In this document: positions 54,612-63,835 of the stretch, in pieces
Numbering within the stretch: position 1 is the stretch's first letter
Layout of the letters: each line of letters begins with the position of its first letter
Source: Streptomyces beigongshangae
GTDB lineage: Bacteria; Actinomycetota; Actinomycetes; Streptomycetales; Streptomycetaceae
NCBI RefSeq assembly: GCF_019710745.1
Contig: NZ_JAHKJW010000002.1
Coordinates: 172,632 to 236,631 of the forward strand
Direction: 5' to 3'
DNA: 64,000 bases
Program-made: the position numbers and the translations under genes
Notes under the pieces: model-generated
What the model saw: only the letters and a program-made list of their open reading frames with translations
The model's database searches: none
Told to the model about the DNA's origin: nothing

Positions 54612-55166
54612 ATGATCGTCGTACTGATCGCCGTCTGCGAGGTCGGGTTCTGGGTGCTGCTGGCGGCCGGGCTGTCCTGCCGCTACCTGCTGCGCATGCC
54701 GCGCACGGGGCTGGCCCTGCTGCTGTGCGAGCCGCTCCTGGAGGTCGTGCTGCTGGTGGCCACCGCGCTGGACCTGAAGGCGGGCGCCGAGCCGAACTGG
54801 ACGCACGGGCTGGCCGCGCTGTACATCGGGTACACCGTCGGGCACGGCCACCGGACCGTGAAGTGGCTGGACGGCCACGCCGCGCACCGGTTCGGGGGCG
54901 CTCCCCGGCCCGTGGGCCCGCCCCGGTACGGGATGGCGCGGGCGCGGCACGAGGGGCGGGTGTGGCTCGGCACGGTCGTGGCGGCGGCCGTCGCGACCGC
55001 GCTGCTCCAGATCGCGATCTGGTACGTCGGCGATCCGGAGCGCGTCGGGTCGCTGGAGAACTGGCGGTACGTGGCGTGGCGGGCGGCCGGGATCCACGGG
55101 ATCGTGGCGCTGACGTACCTGGTGTGGCCCAAGAGGGCGCCGGCGCCGGACCTGACGAAGCGGTGA
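54612..55166 (+). CDS. Membrane protein of unknown function
   Basis: A 184-aa protein with four likely spans (IVVLIAVCEVGFWVLLAAGL, LALLLCEPLLEVVLLVATAL, LGTVVAAAVATALLQIAIWY, GIHGIVALTYLVWPKRAPAP). Between spans is a conserved-looking YIGYTVGHGHRTVKWLDGHA with several His. ATG 54612 with GGGAGGAG upstream. Divergent from the kinase gene. No family name recognised. Confidence 0.8.
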   Translation: MIVVLIAVCEVGFWVLLAAGLSCRYLLRMPRTGLALLLCEPLLEVVLLVATALDLKAGAEPNWTHGLAALYIGYTVGHGHRTVKWLDGHAAHRFGGAPRPVGPPRYGMARARHEGRVWLGTVVAAAVATALLQIAIWYVGDPERVGSLENWRYVAWRAAGIHGIVALTYLVWPKRAPAPDLTKR

Positions 55167-55198
55167 CCTCGGTCGGGTGCCGGATGCCGGGTGCCGGG

Positions 55199-55771
55199 CT
55201 AGCGTTCGCCGCCCGGGACCCACAGGACGTCCCCCACCTCCTTGTTCGCCGTTCTGGCCAGGATGAAGAGCAGGTCGGAGAGACGGTTGAGGTAGGTCGC
55301 CGTCAGGGGGTTCATCACCTCGGCGTGGGACTCCATGGCGGCCCACGTCGAGCGTTCCGCCCGGCGGACCACCGTGCACGCCTGGTGCAGGAGGGCCGCG
55401 CCGGGGGTACCGCCGGGGAGGATGAAGGAGCGGAGCTTCTCCAGCCGTTCGTTGAAGCGGTCGCAGTCCGCCTCCAGCCTGTCGATGTAGAACTGCTCGA
55501 CGCGCAGGGGCGGGAACTCCGGATTCTCGGCGACCGGCGTGGACAGGTCCGCCCCCACGTCGAACAGGTCGTTCTGGACGCGGGAGAGGACCCCGACGAT
55601 CTCCTCGTCCAGGCCGCCGAGGGCGATCGCCGTGCCGATGGCCGCGTTCGCCTCGTTGGCGTCGGCGTACGCCGAGATCCGCGGGTCGGTCTTGGCGGTG
55701 CGGCTCATGTCGCCGAGGGCCGTCGTGCCCCGGTCGCCGGTCCTGGTGTAGATGCGCGTCAGATTGACCAT
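55199..55771 (-). CDS. Cob(I)alamin adenosyltransferase (PduO type)
   Basis: A 190-aa enzyme transferring the adenosyl group from ATP to cob(I)alamin. Motifs: LTRIYTRTGDRGTTALGDMS (ATP loop), KTDPRISAYADANEANAAIG, LPGGTPGAALLHQACTVVRR and AERSTWAAMESHAEVMNPLT, ending YLNRLSDLLFILAR. The usual DELN is NEAN here. Convergent with the preceding membrane protein gene. Confidence 0.92.
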   Translation of the reverse strand: MVNLTRIYTRTGDRGTTALGDMSRTAKTDPRISAYADANEANAAIGTAIALGGLDEEIVGVLSRVQNDLFDVGADLSTPVAENPEFPPLRVEQFYIDRLEADCDRFNERLEKLRSFILPGGTPGAALLHQACTVVRRAERSTWAAMESHAEVMNPLTATYLNRLSDLLFILARTANKEVGDVLWVPGGER

Positions 55772-56210
55772 GGCGCCAGCGTAGTTACGCCCCGGCCCTC
55801 CGGAACACCCGTGTGCCCACCGTCACGGCGAGCACCGCGGAGCCGGCGGCGACCGGGCCGCCGTACCCCGTCGGGGCGGTGGCGCACGCCGGCCCTCCTC
55901 GACCGCATGGAGGACCCTTTGGGCGGGAAGGGCCTCAACTACGCCGTACGGGCGGCCGGCTGAGCCGCCCGGTGTGATGTCCGTCAGATGAGACGTGACG
56001 CGCGTTACTTACCGGTCACACGGCACCCCACGGGCGCTAGGGTCCGCCGGAGGGACAACCCGGCCGGCCACGGGACACGCGGTGCGGGGCTGTCCCGCGA
56101 TGTCAACACCAGTCCTTCCGGCCGGCCCGTTCGCCGGCCGGGGTCCGGGGTCGCGCGGCGGTGGCCGCACCGGGACGCGGCCCCCGGAAGAAGCAGCAGG
56201 GAGTCGGACA
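55772..56210. other. Gap before 3-hydroxybutyryl-CoA dehydrogenase
   Basis: 439 bp. Frames here have no recognisable product. One + frame ends RMEDPLGGKGLNYAVRAAG at 55963, which looks protein-like and may be the end of a decayed or very small gene. TGAGACGTGACGCGCGTTAC (55988-56007) has dyad character. Promoters for both flanking genes should lie here. Confidence 0.4.
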
Positions 56211-57059
56211 GTGGCAGGGAAACTCGCCGTCATCGGAGCCGGGCTCATGGGTTCCGGTATTGCCCAGGTCGCCGCACAGGCGGGCTGGGACGTCGTCCTG
56301 AGGGATGTCACCGACGAGGCGCTGACCCGTGGCACCGACGGCATCAAGGCTTCGTACGACCGGTTCGTGGGCAAGGGGAGGCTGGACGCGGACGCGGCGC
56401 AGCAGGCGCTGGGCCGCATCACCGCGACCACCGACCTGGACGCGGTCGCCGACGCCGACGTCGTCGTCGAGGCGGTGTTCGAGAAGCTGGAGGTCAAGCA
56501 CGAGATCTTCCGCGCGCTCGACCGGCTGGTGAAGGACGAGACCGTCCTGGCCTCCAACACCTCCGCCATCCCGATCACCAAGATCGCGGCAGCCACCGCG
56601 CGGCCGGAGCGGGTCGTGGGCGTCCACTTCTTCTCGCCGGTCCCGATGATGCAGCTCTGCGAACTCGTCCGCGGCCACAGGACGAGCGACAGCGCGCTCG
56701 CGACCGCGCGTGAGTTCGCCGAGTCGGTCGGCAAGACCTGCATCGTCGTCAACCGGGACGTGGCGGGCTTCGTGACCACCCGGCTCCTCTCGGCGCTCGT
56801 CGTCGAGGCGGCCAAGCTGTACGAGTCGGGCGTGGCCACCGCCGAGGACATCGACCTCGCCTGCAGACTGGGCTTCGGGCACGCCATGGGACCCCTGGCC
56901 ACCGCCGACCTCACGGGTGTCGACATCCTGCTGCACGCGGCCGGCAACATCTACACCGAGACCCAGGACGAGAAGTTCGCCGCGCCGGAACTGATGCGCC
57001 GGATGGTTGACGCCGGTGACATCGGACGCAAGAGCGGGCAGGGCTTCTACACGTACTGA
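56211..57059 (+). CDS. 3-hydroxybutyryl-CoA dehydrogenase
   Basis: A 282-aa NAD(P)-dependent enzyme reducing acetoacetyl-CoA or oxidising hydroxyacyl-CoA. Rossmann motif KLAVIGAGLMGSGIAQVAAQ; VVVEAVFEKLEVKHEIFRAL; SNTSAIPITKIAAATARPER; catalytic His in VGVHFFSPVPMMQLCELVRG; VNRDVAGFVTTRLLSALVVE; closing GQGFYTY. GTG 56211 with GGGAGT upstream gives the family length. Likely roles are butyryl-CoA supply or acyl-CoA degradation. Confidence 0.93.
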   Translation: MAGKLAVIGAGLMGSGIAQVAAQAGWDVVLRDVTDEALTRGTDGIKASYDRFVGKGRLDADAAQQALGRITATTDLDAVADADVVVEAVFEKLEVKHEIFRALDRLVKDETVLASNTSAIPITKIAAATARPERVVGVHFFSPVPMMQLCELVRGHRTSDSALATAREFAESVGKTCIVVNRDVAGFVTTRLLSALVVEAAKLYESGVATAEDIDLACRLGFGHAMGPLATADLTGVDILLHAAGNIYTETQDEKFAAPELMRRMVDAGDIGRKSGQGFYTY

Positions 57060-57275
57060 TCCGCGTACCGGTCCCGTGAGGATCCCGAGCCCGTCACACC
57101 GCCGCGGTGCGGCCCTGTCACCCGTCGGGGTTGAATTGGGTATCGGTTCGCTCACGGAGGGCAACTTCTGCCCCGGTGCGCCAGTCAGTCCTGACATCAG
57201 GACACGACGCAAGACGCCGAAGGCGCCGTCACGATGAGGGCGCCGCGTACGAACACGCACTCTCGGGGAGCGCAT

Positions 57276-57599
57276 ATGCACATCAGGGGCGACCACGTCG
57301 AGCTGGTCGTCGGGGGCCGCCTCGACGTCCGCAGCGCGGCGGACGCCCGTACGGTCCTGCACTCGGCCGTCGACGACGGAGCCGGCGACCTGGTGCTCGA
57401 CCTGTCAGAGCTGGACTCCTGGGACGCCACCGGACTCGGTGTCATCATGGGGGCCCACCGGCGGGCGGGGCGGTGCGGCCGGAGGCTTGTGCTGCGCGGT
57501 GTCCCGCCGCAGATGCAGCGCCTGCTGGTGGCCACCCGCCTCCACCGCATCCTGGCCGTCGAGGGCGGTATCGGGGTCGAGTCGCTGCCCCGGGTGTGA
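57276..57599 (+). CDS. STAS-domain protein (anti-anti-sigma type)
   Basis: A 107-aa stand-alone STAS domain. The site that is phosphorylated in SpoIIAA (D-S-S-G) reads LDSWDATGLGVIMGAHRRAG, so the acceptor would be Thr instead of Ser. VELVVGGRLDVRSAADARTV and LVLRGVPPQMQRLLVATRLH complete the fold. I chose ATG 57276 (MHIRGDHVELVV) with GGGGAG upstream; ATG 57234 is possible. No kinase partner lies next to it. Confidence 0.88.
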   Translation: MHIRGDHVELVVGGRLDVRSAADARTVLHSAVDDGAGDLVLDLSELDSWDATGLGVIMGAHRRAGRCGRRLVLRGVPPQMQRLLVATRLHRILAVEGGIGVESLPRV

Positions 57600-57637
57600 C
57601 GCCCGGGACGTGACGCCCGGGACGTGACGTCCGGCCG
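57596..57637. repeat. Three tandem 14-bp repeats at the end of the STAS gene
   Basis: GTGACGCCCGGGAC occurs at 57596-57609 and 57610-57623, and a diverged third copy follows at 57624-57637. The first copy overlaps the TGA stop. The units contain the CCCGGG dyad and may be slippage products. Confidence 0.65.
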
Positions 57638-57921
57638 GGTCGCCGGCCGCCTCCGTGCGCGGCCCGCGTCGCTGCCGCAAACGGCGAAGATCGGATGGGA
57701 AGCGGCGTACGAAACCCGTACCCGGCGAACAATCCTCACGAAGCTGTGACGTCTCGGACGGCGCGGTACCCCGTGTGTTCGTAGATACTGTGCGAAGGTT
57801 TAGGGTTCGGCTGCCCGCGTCTTCACGAACCCGTGCGGGGGCACCGGACCAGAAGCGACAGCGCGGTGTGCGGCAGGCCGGGAGGGGCTCGGCACACGAC
57901 GCTTTTGGGGGGCTAGAACCT
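57600..57921. other. Leader region of the large P-loop protein
   Basis: 322 bp; apart from the 14-bp repeats I see no feature with support. The stretch from 57722 to 57810 is AT-richer and probably holds the promoter. Confidence 0.4.
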
Positions 57922-60630
57922 ATGGACCCGACAGACCGGGAACCCGAAGAGTACGGACGCGACGACGGCTCGGCGTCACGACAGCGCCCGCCGCGCGATC
58001 AGCTGACGCACCCGCTGGGGCAGGGGGGCGCCCAGCACACACCCGCACCGGTCCGCACCGTGCGACTCGTCACGGGCGACCACCTGCTCACCGTCAATCC
58101 CGTCGACGGCAGCGAGATCGAGCTCTGCCCGCCGGGCGAGCGGCCGCCGCGGCCCGTGAAGTTCGGCGCGGCCGAACGGACCGAACTGACCCGCGCGGGC
58201 CGCCCGACCGTACCGCCCGGGGCCCCGCAGCCCAGACTGCCGCTCCTGGAACGCCAGGAGGAGCGCGAGCGGCTCGTACGGCTGCTCGCGCGCGGGCGCT
58301 CCGTACGGCTCACCGGGCCCTCGGGCTCGGGCCGCACCGTGCTGCTGGACGCCGTCGCCGACGACTGCGCGGACCTCGCGCCCGACGGCGTGATCCGCCT
58401 CAGCGGCCACCGCCGCACGGCCGACGATCTGCTGCACGACCTCTTCGCGGCCGTCCACGACGCTCCGCTGCACCGGCCGGAACAGGACGAACTGCTCGCG
58501 CTCGTCCACGACATCGGCGCGGTCGTCGTCCTGGACGACGTGGAGTTCGGCGGCACCGCGCTCGACGGCCTGCTCGACGCCACGCCGGAGTGCGCCTGGC
58601 TGGTCTCCGCGACGCCCGCGACCGCCGCGCCGTCCCCCGACTCGCTCCTGGAGGAGGTCCTCCTCGGCGGCCTCGGGCGGGGCGGCGGGCTCGAACTGCT
58701 GGAGCGTGTCGTCGGCCGCGTGCTGACCGAGGAGGAGGCCAACTGGGCCGGCGACCTCTGGTTCGAGTCGGAAGGGCTTCCGCTGCGGTTCGTGCAGGCC
58801 GGTGCCCTGCTGCGGCAGCGCGACCAGCTGCGCGCCGCCCCGGAGGCGTTCGAGGAGTCCGGCCGTTCACGTTCAGAGGGCGGATCGGACAGACCGGACG
58901 GATCGGACGGACCGGACGAGTTCGACGACGCGGCGGACGCGCCCTTCGGCGCCGGGGACGACCACCACGTACCGCTGCCCTCGCTCGCCGAGGGGGCCGC
59001 GCCCGCCGCGCTGCTCGCCTCCCGGCTCAGCGAGTCGGCCCGCGCCACCCTGCGCTTCGCCGTCGCGCTGGGCGGCGAGGTGCCGCACCAGGCCCATCTG
59101 CCCGCCCTGGTGGGGCACACCCACGCGGACGCCGCGCTCGCCGAGCTCGTCGGCTGCGCGCTCGTCACCCCGGTCGGCTCGCACTACCGGCTCGCGGCCG
59201 GCGTGCAGACCCAGCTGGAGGCCGCCGGGTACGCGTCCGACGCCGAGGAGACGGCCCGGGCCGCCGCCCGGCACTACACCTGGTGGGCCGGACACCCCTC
59301 CGTCGCCCCGGAGCGGGTCTGCGCCGAGGCGGACGCCGTGCTCGCCGCACTGGCCGCCCTCGTGCCGCTCACCGTGCCGCCGGGCGGGGACGGTGAGGAC
59401 GGCGAGCACGCGCCCGCGGTCGGGCTGGCCCGGGCGGCCGCGCCCGCGTTCGCCGCGGGACTGCACTGGAGTGCCTGGGAGCGCGCGCTGCGCTCCGGGA
59501 GCGAGGCGGCCCGGCTCGCGGGCGAGGTCGCGGACCAGGCCTACTTCCACCACGAGCTGGGCGTCCTCGCGCTCTGCGGCGGACAGCTCGACCGGGCCCG
59601 CGCCGAACTGGAGGCGTCCATCGGCCTGCGCGGCGCCCTCGCCGACAAACGGGGCACCGTCGCGGGCCGGCGCGCCCTCGCCCTGGTCGCGGACCGCTCG
59701 GGCACCGTACCGCTCGTCGGCGGCGCCTTCGCGGGCATCGGCCCGACGGCGGGCGAGGAGGTGTCCGACGCGCGGTACGAGGAGTCGGCGTCGCCGCCCG
59801 GCGGTGTACCGGCCGGGTTCGGGGCGGTCCCCTCGCTCCAGGGCCCCGGCGAGCCCGCCACCCTGATCACCCACCGCGACGGGCCGGTCTCCCCGGCCAG
59901 GACCGGTGCGGCCGGTGCGGTCGGCGGAGCGGCCGCGGCCACGGGGGCGGCCGGGGCCACGGGGGCAGCCCGGGTGACCGGGACGGCCGGGACCGGCGGA
60001 ACCGGGAGGCTCAGGGGCCTGGTCCACGGCACCCGGCGCAACCTGGTGGCCGCCGGGGCGGGCGCCCTGCTCGCCGCCGTGCTCGGCACGGTGGTGACGC
60101 TCGGCGCGACCTCCAGCCCCGACGACAACGCCCCGGCGGAGAAGGTCGGCAGCGGCCCGTCGGCCAGCGCGGGCGAGGACGACGGCGGACTGGGTGCGGA
60201 CCGGCCGAAGAAGGGCAGCGGCGACGCGGACTCGACGAGCCGCCCGGCCGACCCGGGCAGGGACGGGGTCATCGGGACCTCGGACGATCCCGAGCCCAGC
60301 CCGACCGGCGAACCGTCGCAGGACCCGAGCGGATCGAAGGACCCGAGCCCGAGCGCGTCCTCGTCGGAGCCGCCGCCCTCCACCCCGGAGCCGTCGCCCT
60401 CGACGACGAAGCCGCCGACCGGTTCGACACCGCCGGCCAGCCCCACCCCGGACCCCACGCCGACCGGGAGCGAGCCCACGGGGGAGCCCAGCGAACCGCC
60501 GCCCTCCACCCCGCAGACCTCGGACTCGGCCGGCGGCCCCGCGTCCAGCCCCGTCGCGAGCGGCTCCGCGAGCAGTTCCGCGAGCGGCCCGGCGGAGGAC
60601 GGCGGCACACCGGACACACCGGTGATCTGA
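57922..60630 (+). CDS. Large P-loop protein with a membrane span and disordered Pro/Ser tail
   Basis: A 902-aa protein of unknown function. After a hydrophilic start, an AAA/STAND-like ATPase region begins near residue 110: PLLERQEERERLVRLLARGR, Walker A LTGPSGSGRTVLLDAVADDC and Walker B IGAVVVLDDVEFGGTALDGL. A helical region with TPR-like segments follows (QAYFHHELGVLALCGGQLDR, ARAELEASIGLRGALADKRG). After an Ala/Gly-rich linker there is one membrane span near residue 715 (NLVAAGAGALLAAVLGTVVT). The last 170 residues are Pro/Ser/Thr/Glu-rich and presumably lie outside the membrane. ATG 57922 (MDPTDREPEEYGRDDGSA). The layout suggests a signalling ATPase tethered to the wall side. Confidence 0.8.
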   Translation: MDPTDREPEEYGRDDGSASRQRPPRDQLTHPLGQGGAQHTPAPVRTVRLVTGDHLLTVNPVDGSEIELCPPGERPPRPVKFGAAERTELTRAGRPTVPPGAPQPRLPLLERQEERERLVRLLARGRSVRLTGPSGSGRTVLLDAVADDCADLAPDGVIRLSGHRRTADDLLHDLFAAVHDAPLHRPEQDELLALVHDIGAVVVLDDVEFGGTALDGLLDATPECAWLVSATPATAAPSPDSLLEEVLLGGLGRGGGLELLERVVGRVLTEEEANWAGDLWFESEGLPLRFVQAGALLRQRDQLRAAPEAFEESGRSRSEGGSDRPDGSDGPDEFDDAADAPFGAGDDHHVPLPSLAEGAAPAALLASRLSESARATLRFAVALGGEVPHQAHLPALVGHTHADAALAELVGCALVTPVGSHYRLAAGVQTQLEAAGYASDAEETARAAARHYTWWAGHPSVAPERVCAEADAVLAALAALVPLTVPPGGDGEDGEHAPAVGLARAAAPAFAAGLHWSAWERALRSGSEAARLAGEVADQAYFHHELGVLALCGGQLDRARAELEASIGLRGALADKRGTVAGRRALALVADRSGTVPLVGGAFAGIGPTAGEEVSDARYEESASPPGGVPAGFGAVPSLQGPGEPATLITHRDGPVSPARTGAAGAVGGAAAATGAAGATGAARVTGTAGTGGTGRLRGLVHGTRRNLVAAGAGALLAAVLGTVVTLGATSSPDDNAPAEKVGSGPSASAGEDDGGLGADRPKKGSGDADSTSRPADPGRDGVIGTSDDPEPSPTGEPSQDPSGSKDPSPSASSSEPPPSTPEPSPSTTKPPTGSTPPASPTPDPTPTGSEPTGEPSEPPPSTPQTSDSAGGPASSPVASGSASSSASGPAEDGGTPDTPVI

Positions 60631-60660
60631 GGCACGGCAGACGCGGCAGGCACGGCAGAC

Positions 60661-60696
60661 GCGACGGGCGCGCCCCCGAGGGGACGCGCCCGTCGC
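60661..60696. terminator. Bidirectional terminator
   Basis: GCGACGGGCGCG (60661-60672) pairs perfectly with CGCGCCCGTCGC (60685-60696) around a 12-base loop, between the convergent P-loop gene and nucS. Confidence 0.85.
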
Positions 60697-60710
60697 GTTC
60701 GCCGTTGCCG

Positions 60711-61382
60711 TCAGAACAGCCGCAGCTTGTCGTCCTCGATGCCGCGCAGCGCGTTGTAGTCGAGGACCGTGCAGCCGATGCCCCGGTCGGTGGCGAGGAC
60801 CCGCGCCTGGGGCTTGATCTCCTGGGCCGCGAAGATGCCGCGCACCGGCGCGAGGTGCGGGTCGCGGTTCAGCAGGTCCAGGTAGCGCGTCAGCTGCTCC
60901 ACGCCGTCGATCTCGCCGCGCCGCTTGATCTCCACGGCGACGGTCCCGCCGTCCGCGTCACGGCAGAGGATGTCGACCGGGCCGATGGCCGTCATGTACT
61001 CGCGGCGGATGAGGGAGTAGCCCTCGCCGAGAGTCTCTATGCGGTCGGCCAGCAGCTCCTGGAGGTGCGCCTCCACCCCGTCCTTGATCAGGCCGGGGTC
61101 GACGCCGAGCTCGTGCGAGGAGTCGTGGAGGACCTCCTCCATGGTGATGATGAGCTTCTCACCGGCCTTGTTGACGACGGTCCAGACACCCTGGTCGTCC
61201 CCCGAGCCCTCCTTCAGGGTGCAGGGCGGCGACATCCAGTTGAGGGGCTTGTAGGCCCGGTCGTCCGCATGGATCGAGACACTCCCGTCCGCCTTCACGA
61301 GGATGAGGCGGGGGGCGGACGGGAGATGGGCGGTGAGCCGGCCCGCGTAGTCGACGGAGCAGCGGGCAATGACGAGACGCAT
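60711..61382 (-). CDS. nucS: Mismatch endonuclease NucS/EndoMS
   Basis: A 223-aa nuclease that provides MutS/MutL-independent mismatch repair in Actinobacteria. The N-terminal half is a DNA-binding barrel ([36 protein letters not shown]). The C-terminal nuclease has [20 protein letters not shown] (Asp) with [20 protein letters not shown] (E-x-K). The terminal DDKLRLF is a beta-clamp-binding peptide. ATG 61382 gives the family length; longer frames exist. Confidence 0.95.
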   Translation of the reverse strand: MRLVIARCSVDYAGRLTAHLPSAPRLILVKADGSVSIHADDRAYKPLNWMSPPCTLKEGSGDDQGVWTVVNKAGEKLIITMEEVLHDSSHELGVDPGLIKDGVEAHLQELLADRIETLGEGYSLIRREYMTAIGPVDILCRDADGGTVAVEIKRRGEIDGVEQLTRYLDLLNRDPHLAPVRGIFAAQEIKPQARVLATDRGIGCTVLDYNALRGIEDDKLRLF

Positions 61383-61669
61383 GGTCGGCAACGCTACTCG
61401 ACCGGCACGGGTCGGCGCGATCCGCCCGCAGGGCCCGCCGGGCGCTGCTTCCCCGCTCGTCCCCGTTTCCCCGGATAAGCCCCGTTCGCCGGTGGCCGGT
61501 TGTGTGCACGTCGGGCCCCCGCCGTGTGCGCGATGTCCTGGTGCGGCCACGAACAGTTGCCTACCGTGTGAGCGGGAGGTCGCGATGCGTGTACCGAGCG
61601 TGTTTGACATCGCTGTCTCCCGACCCGTCCGTCAGCCCCCTCTGACGAGGGGGTGCGAGAGGAGAACCC
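61383..61669. other. Divergent gap between nucS and the SCO5389-family gene
   Basis: 287 bp with promoters expected in both directions. No gene is seen. Confidence 0.4.
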
Positions 61670-62062
61670 ATGTCGCTGGACGTCTCACCGGCCCTACTCG
61701 AAAAGGCCGAGCGAGGCGAGGTCGACGAAGCGGAATTCGTCGACTGCGTCCGGAACTCCCTGCCCTACGCATGGGAGATGATCAGCTCCCTGGCGGTGCG
61801 GCTGAAGGTGGACGGCGGCAACTTCGCCGACAACCAGACGCCTCCGCCGGACGAGCAGGCGCGGGGCCAGCTGCTGCGCGCCCTCGCGAGCGACGCGATA
61901 CGAGGTGCCTTGCAGCGCCACTTCGGGGTGCGGCTGGCCTTCCAGAACTGCCACCGGGTGGCGGTGTTCCCGCTGGACGGCTCGGTGGACGACACCCTGG
62001 CCCGCTTCACCTCGGTGCGCAGCCAACTGCTGAACCAGTCCCCGGAGTTCCGGGACTGCTGA
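61670..62062 (+). CDS. SCO5389-family protein
   Basis: A 130-aa soluble protein, beginning MSLDVSPALLEKAERGEVDE and containing VDCVRNSLPYAWEMISSLAV and DAIRGALQRHFGVRLAFQNC. It is conserved beside nucS in Streptomyces; function unknown. GAGAGGAGAACCC precedes the ATG. Confidence 0.88.
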   Translation: MSLDVSPALLEKAERGEVDEAEFVDCVRNSLPYAWEMISSLAVRLKVDGGNFADNQTPPPDEQARGQLLRALASDAIRGALQRHFGVRLAFQNCHRVAVFPLDGSVDDTLARFTSVRSQLLNQSPEFRDC

Positions 62063-62206
62063 CGCGGTGAGCCCGCACGGCCTGCTGCTCCGTACGCGGG
62101 AGGTGTTCTGTACGGGAGCGGCAGGCTCCCCGCGGTCCGGGCCCCCGGGTCCGGACCGCGGGCCGGCGGAGCCGGGCCGTCGCGCCCGTCGCCGGGCGGG
62201 GCCGGC

Positions 62207-63235
62207 TCACCGCAGCCGTGGCAGTACCTCGCCCCCCAGCCGCCGTACGTTCTCCTCCGTGGCCGTCAGGTCGCCGGAGCCCTCCACGAGGAGCGCGAAG
62301 CGGGTGATGCCCGTGCGCTCGGAGGTCGCCGCGAGGCGGTCCGCGCACAGCTGCGGAGTACCCACCGGGTGCAGTCCGCACAGGAGTTCGGTGTAGGCGA
62401 GGGGATCGCGCATCGGGCGCTTCCGGCCGTCCACCGTCACATGCGCCTCCAGTCCCTGCCTCAGCCAGCCCGGCACGGCCTTCAGGAGCGTCTCGACGGC
62501 GTCCGTCCGCCGGTCCGCGATCTGTGCGACCCCGGCCGACACATGGGGGGCGCCCGTGATCTCGGCGGGGGAGCGCCCCGCGGCGCGCGCGTGTGCACGC
62601 CACAGTGCGACCATCCCGGCCTTCTCCTCGTCCCCCACGTGCATGCCGAGCAGCATCGGCAGCCCGCGCTCGGCGGCCGTCCGCACGCTCGCCGGCGAGG
62701 TGCAGGCGACGACGACCTCGGGGCCCGTACCGCCCGTCAGGGCCTCCGAGGGCCGGGGCACCACGGCGACCTCGCGGAAGGCGAAGCGCTCGGAACCGCC
62801 CGCCACGGACGGCTCGCGCAGCCAGCGCACCAGCAGATCGAGTGATTCCGGGAACCCCTTCTCGTACGCCTCCAGACCCGCCCCGAAGACCTCCAGATCG
62901 ACCCAGGGCCCACCGCGCCCCACCCCCAGCGAGAAGCGCCCGCCCGAGACGACGTGCAGCAGCGCGGCCTGCTCGCCGAGCGCCACCGGGTGCGCGGTGG
63001 GCAGCACGCTGACCGCCGTGCCCACCCGGAGGCGGCGGGTGCGACCGAGCAGCAGCGCCGCGAGCGTCACGGCCGACGGGCACGTCCCGTACGGCACGAA
63101 GTGGTGCTCCGCCAGCCACACCGCGTCGAGTCCGGCCTCCTCGGCGACCTCCGCCGACCGCACCGCGCGGTGCAGCGCCTCGGCCTGCCCCTGACCGGGG
63201 AACTGTGCGGCCAGAACGAAACTTCCTACACGCAT
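62207..63235 (-). CDS. LLM-class flavin-dependent oxidoreductase (luciferase-like)
   Basis: A 342-aa TIM-barrel FMN or F420 enzyme. Motifs: EAGLDAVWLAEHHFVPYGTC, RTRRLRVGTAVSVLPTAHPV, LLHVVSGGRFSLGVGRGGPW (bacterial luciferase signature) and LGMHVGDEEKAGMVALWRAH. ATG 63235 (MRVGSFVLAAQFPGQGQ). Substrate unknown. The stop is 144 bp from the SCO5389-family gene in convergent orientation. Confidence 0.9.
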   Translation of the reverse strand: MRVGSFVLAAQFPGQGQAEALHRAVRSAEVAEEAGLDAVWLAEHHFVPYGTCPSAVTLAALLLGRTRRLRVGTAVSVLPTAHPVALGEQAALLHVVSGGRFSLGVGRGGPWVDLEVFGAGLEAYEKGFPESLDLLVRWLREPSVAGGSERFAFREVAVVPRPSEALTGGTGPEVVVACTSPASVRTAAERGLPMLLGMHVGDEEKAGMVALWRAHARAAGRSPAEITGAPHVSAGVAQIADRRTDAVETLLKAVPGWLRQGLEAHVTVDGRKRPMRDPLAYTELLCGLHPVGTPQLCADRLAATSERTGITRFALLVEGSGDLTATEENVRRLGGEVLPRLR

Positions 63236-63453
63236 CGCACTCCTGCCTCCTTGTGCCGACGCTCCTCCCCCACCTCGCATAACCGTCCGACACGTGCCAA
63301 AGACACGGCTTGGCGGGGGGATTGGCGGATTGTCTGCAGAATGAGCTGATTGTGCGGGTGATCTGAGGTGATAGGTGACGTACGCGTACCCCTGGGCGCT
63401 CCGCGTAGGCTGGATGCGGCCCGTGCTCCCTGTATAGCCCCGTGAGGTGTCCC

Positions 63454-63783
63454 GTGTCCCCGCGCCGCAACCGTCCCCATGCCGCCGGCTCCGGCCGGCG
63501 CGCGGACGAGGATCCGTCCGACCGGTACGGCGGCTGGCAGTCCACGGAGAGCTGGCGGGGCGAGCCCTGGAGCGTGCGGCACGTGGCGGGGGCCGGCGCG
63601 CAGGGCAAGACGTACCGCTGCCCCGGCTGCGACCAGCAGATCCCCTCCGGTGTCCCGCACGTGGTGGCATGGCCCGAGCACTCCGGGGTGGACGAGCGCC
63701 GGCACTGGCACAAGGCGTGCTGGAACGCGAAGGACCGCCGCACCACACGGGTGCAGCGGTCCCGGAACGCGCCGAGGTTCTAG
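63454..63783 (+). CDS. Small zinc-finger-like protein
   Basis: A 109-aa basic protein. A disordered Arg-rich start (MSPRRNRPHAAGSGRRADED) precedes GKTYRCPGCDQQIPSGVPHV and DERRHWHKACWNAKDRRTTR: a CxxC, His and HxxxC arrangement likely to bind zinc. Homologues are sometimes labelled ATP/GTP-binding, but no P-loop is present. GTG 63454 with GAGGTG upstream. Confidence 0.8.
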   Translation: MSPRRNRPHAAGSGRRADEDPSDRYGGWQSTESWRGEPWSVRHVAGAGAQGKTYRCPGCDQQIPSGVPHVVAWPEHSGVDERRHWHKACWNAKDRRTTRVQRSRNAPRF

Positions 63784-63835
63784 TCCCAGGGCGAGGTTCC
63801 AGCCCCACGGCCGGAGCGGGTACGCCCGGCCCGGT

